Of a stretch of 43,521 nt of DNA, positions 43,317 to 43,521 are shown one piece after another. Numbering within the stretch: the stretch's first letter is position 1; each line of letters starts with the position of its first letter. Both the position numbers and the translations under genes were made by a program. The notes under the pieces were generated by a model. That model saw nothing but the letters and a program-made list of their open reading frames with translations, did no database searches and was not told the origin of the DNA. This DNA is from Sphingomonas sp. ERG5 (GTDB taxonomy: Bacteria > Pseudomonadota > Alphaproteobacteria > Sphingomonadales > Sphingomonadaceae). The stretch spans positions 1 to 43,521 of the forward strand of contig NZ_JSXI01000080.1 of NCBI RefSeq assembly GCF_000803065.1. The letters are read 5' to 3'.

Positions 43317-43521
43317 GGTCGCCACTCCAGGAAGCGCGAGAGAAACGCCAGGCCATAAGCCTGGCTCTTTTCGGGGTGGAATTGCACGCCGATCAGATTG
43401 TCGCGGCCGATCGCGGCCGTGACCGCGCCACCATGGTCGGTGCCGGCGAGCACATCGTCGCCGTCGAACGCATAGCTGTGCAGGAAATATGCCTCGCCCG
43501 GCTCGATCAGCGGGTGAGGGC
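43313..43521 (-). CDS. hisH: Imidazole glycerol phosphate synthase glutaminase subunit, 3' part
   Basis: The last 68 residues or so of HisH, cut by the window edge. The glutaminase His-Glu pair is in GVQFHPEKSQAYGLAFL, followed by the end LEWRP. HisH makes ammonia from glutamine for HisF. Its stop overlaps the hisA start (ATGA), which shows translational coupling. Confidence 0.93.
   Translation of the reverse strand, partial: PHPLIEPGEAYFLHSYAFDGDDVLAGTDHGGAVTAAIGRDNLIGVQFHPEKSQAYGLAFLSRFLEWRP

Overview
The window is GC-rich DNA that looks like a chromosome of a sphingomonad (Sphingomonadales, Alphaproteobacteria). This rests on the codon usage, the TonB receptor style, the CYP153-type P450, the his gene order, and dispersed inverted repeats built on GTTTCGAGCGA and CGTCATCCC. 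No rRNA, complete tRNA, CRISPR array, insertion sequence or phage gene is visible. No gap between genes exceeds 300 bases. Genus and species are inference; no taxonomic marker gene is present.

Layout. 1-3.7 kb: a VirB2/TrbC-like membrane protein, a TonB-dependent receptor and a small AT-rich orphan gene that looks acquired. 3.9-11.4 kb: malic enzyme MaeB, a membrane-anchored retropepsin-like protease, an SDR and acyl-CoA dehydrogenase pair, and a divergent SDR plus MFS symporter operon. 11.5 kb: a GFA-family zinc protein. 12.2-21.6 kb: a RiPP (ribosomally made, modified peptide) cluster. 21.7-29.7 kb: nicotinate phosphoribosyltransferase, an SGNH hydrolase and acyltransferase pair, lipoproteins, an M1 aminopeptidase, a CHAP-domain protein, a FABP-like barrel and MsrB. 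29.8-33.3 kb: CYP153-like P450 and a NatAB-type ABC transporter. 33.4-40.7 kb: QueG, small envelope proteins, adenosine kinase-like PfkB and two tandem amino acid permeases. 40.8-43.5 kb: the histidine operon segment hisH(partial)-hisA-hisF-small membrane protein-hisE-HIT protein.

The centrepiece is the RiPP cluster. The plus strand carries a lasso-cyclase-like asparagine synthetase homologue without the glutaminase cysteine, a B12-type radical SAM protein of the RiPP-maturation kind, and a PqqD-like leader-binding protein. Convergent with these, the minus strand carries an HprK-like kinase, a homologue of protein arginine methyltransferases, a 51-residue precursor candidate, an Stf0-like sulfotransferase and a 2-oxoglutarate/Fe(II) oxygenase. 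A nucleotidyltransferase-like gene diverges from the kinase. The precursor leader matches the leader of the phosphorylated lasso peptide paeninodin in spacing (W-x-K-P-x-I). Its C-terminal segment GISYRPNDGISNLT has an Asp at ring distance, an Arg for the methyltransferase, a Tyr for the sulfotransferase and a C-terminal Thr for the kinase. The usual lasso leader protease (B2, transglutaminase-like) and an exporter are both missing. I read this as a heavily tailored lasso-type, or lasso-derived, RiPP system that may include peptide arginine methylation. The assignment of enzymes to residues is inference.
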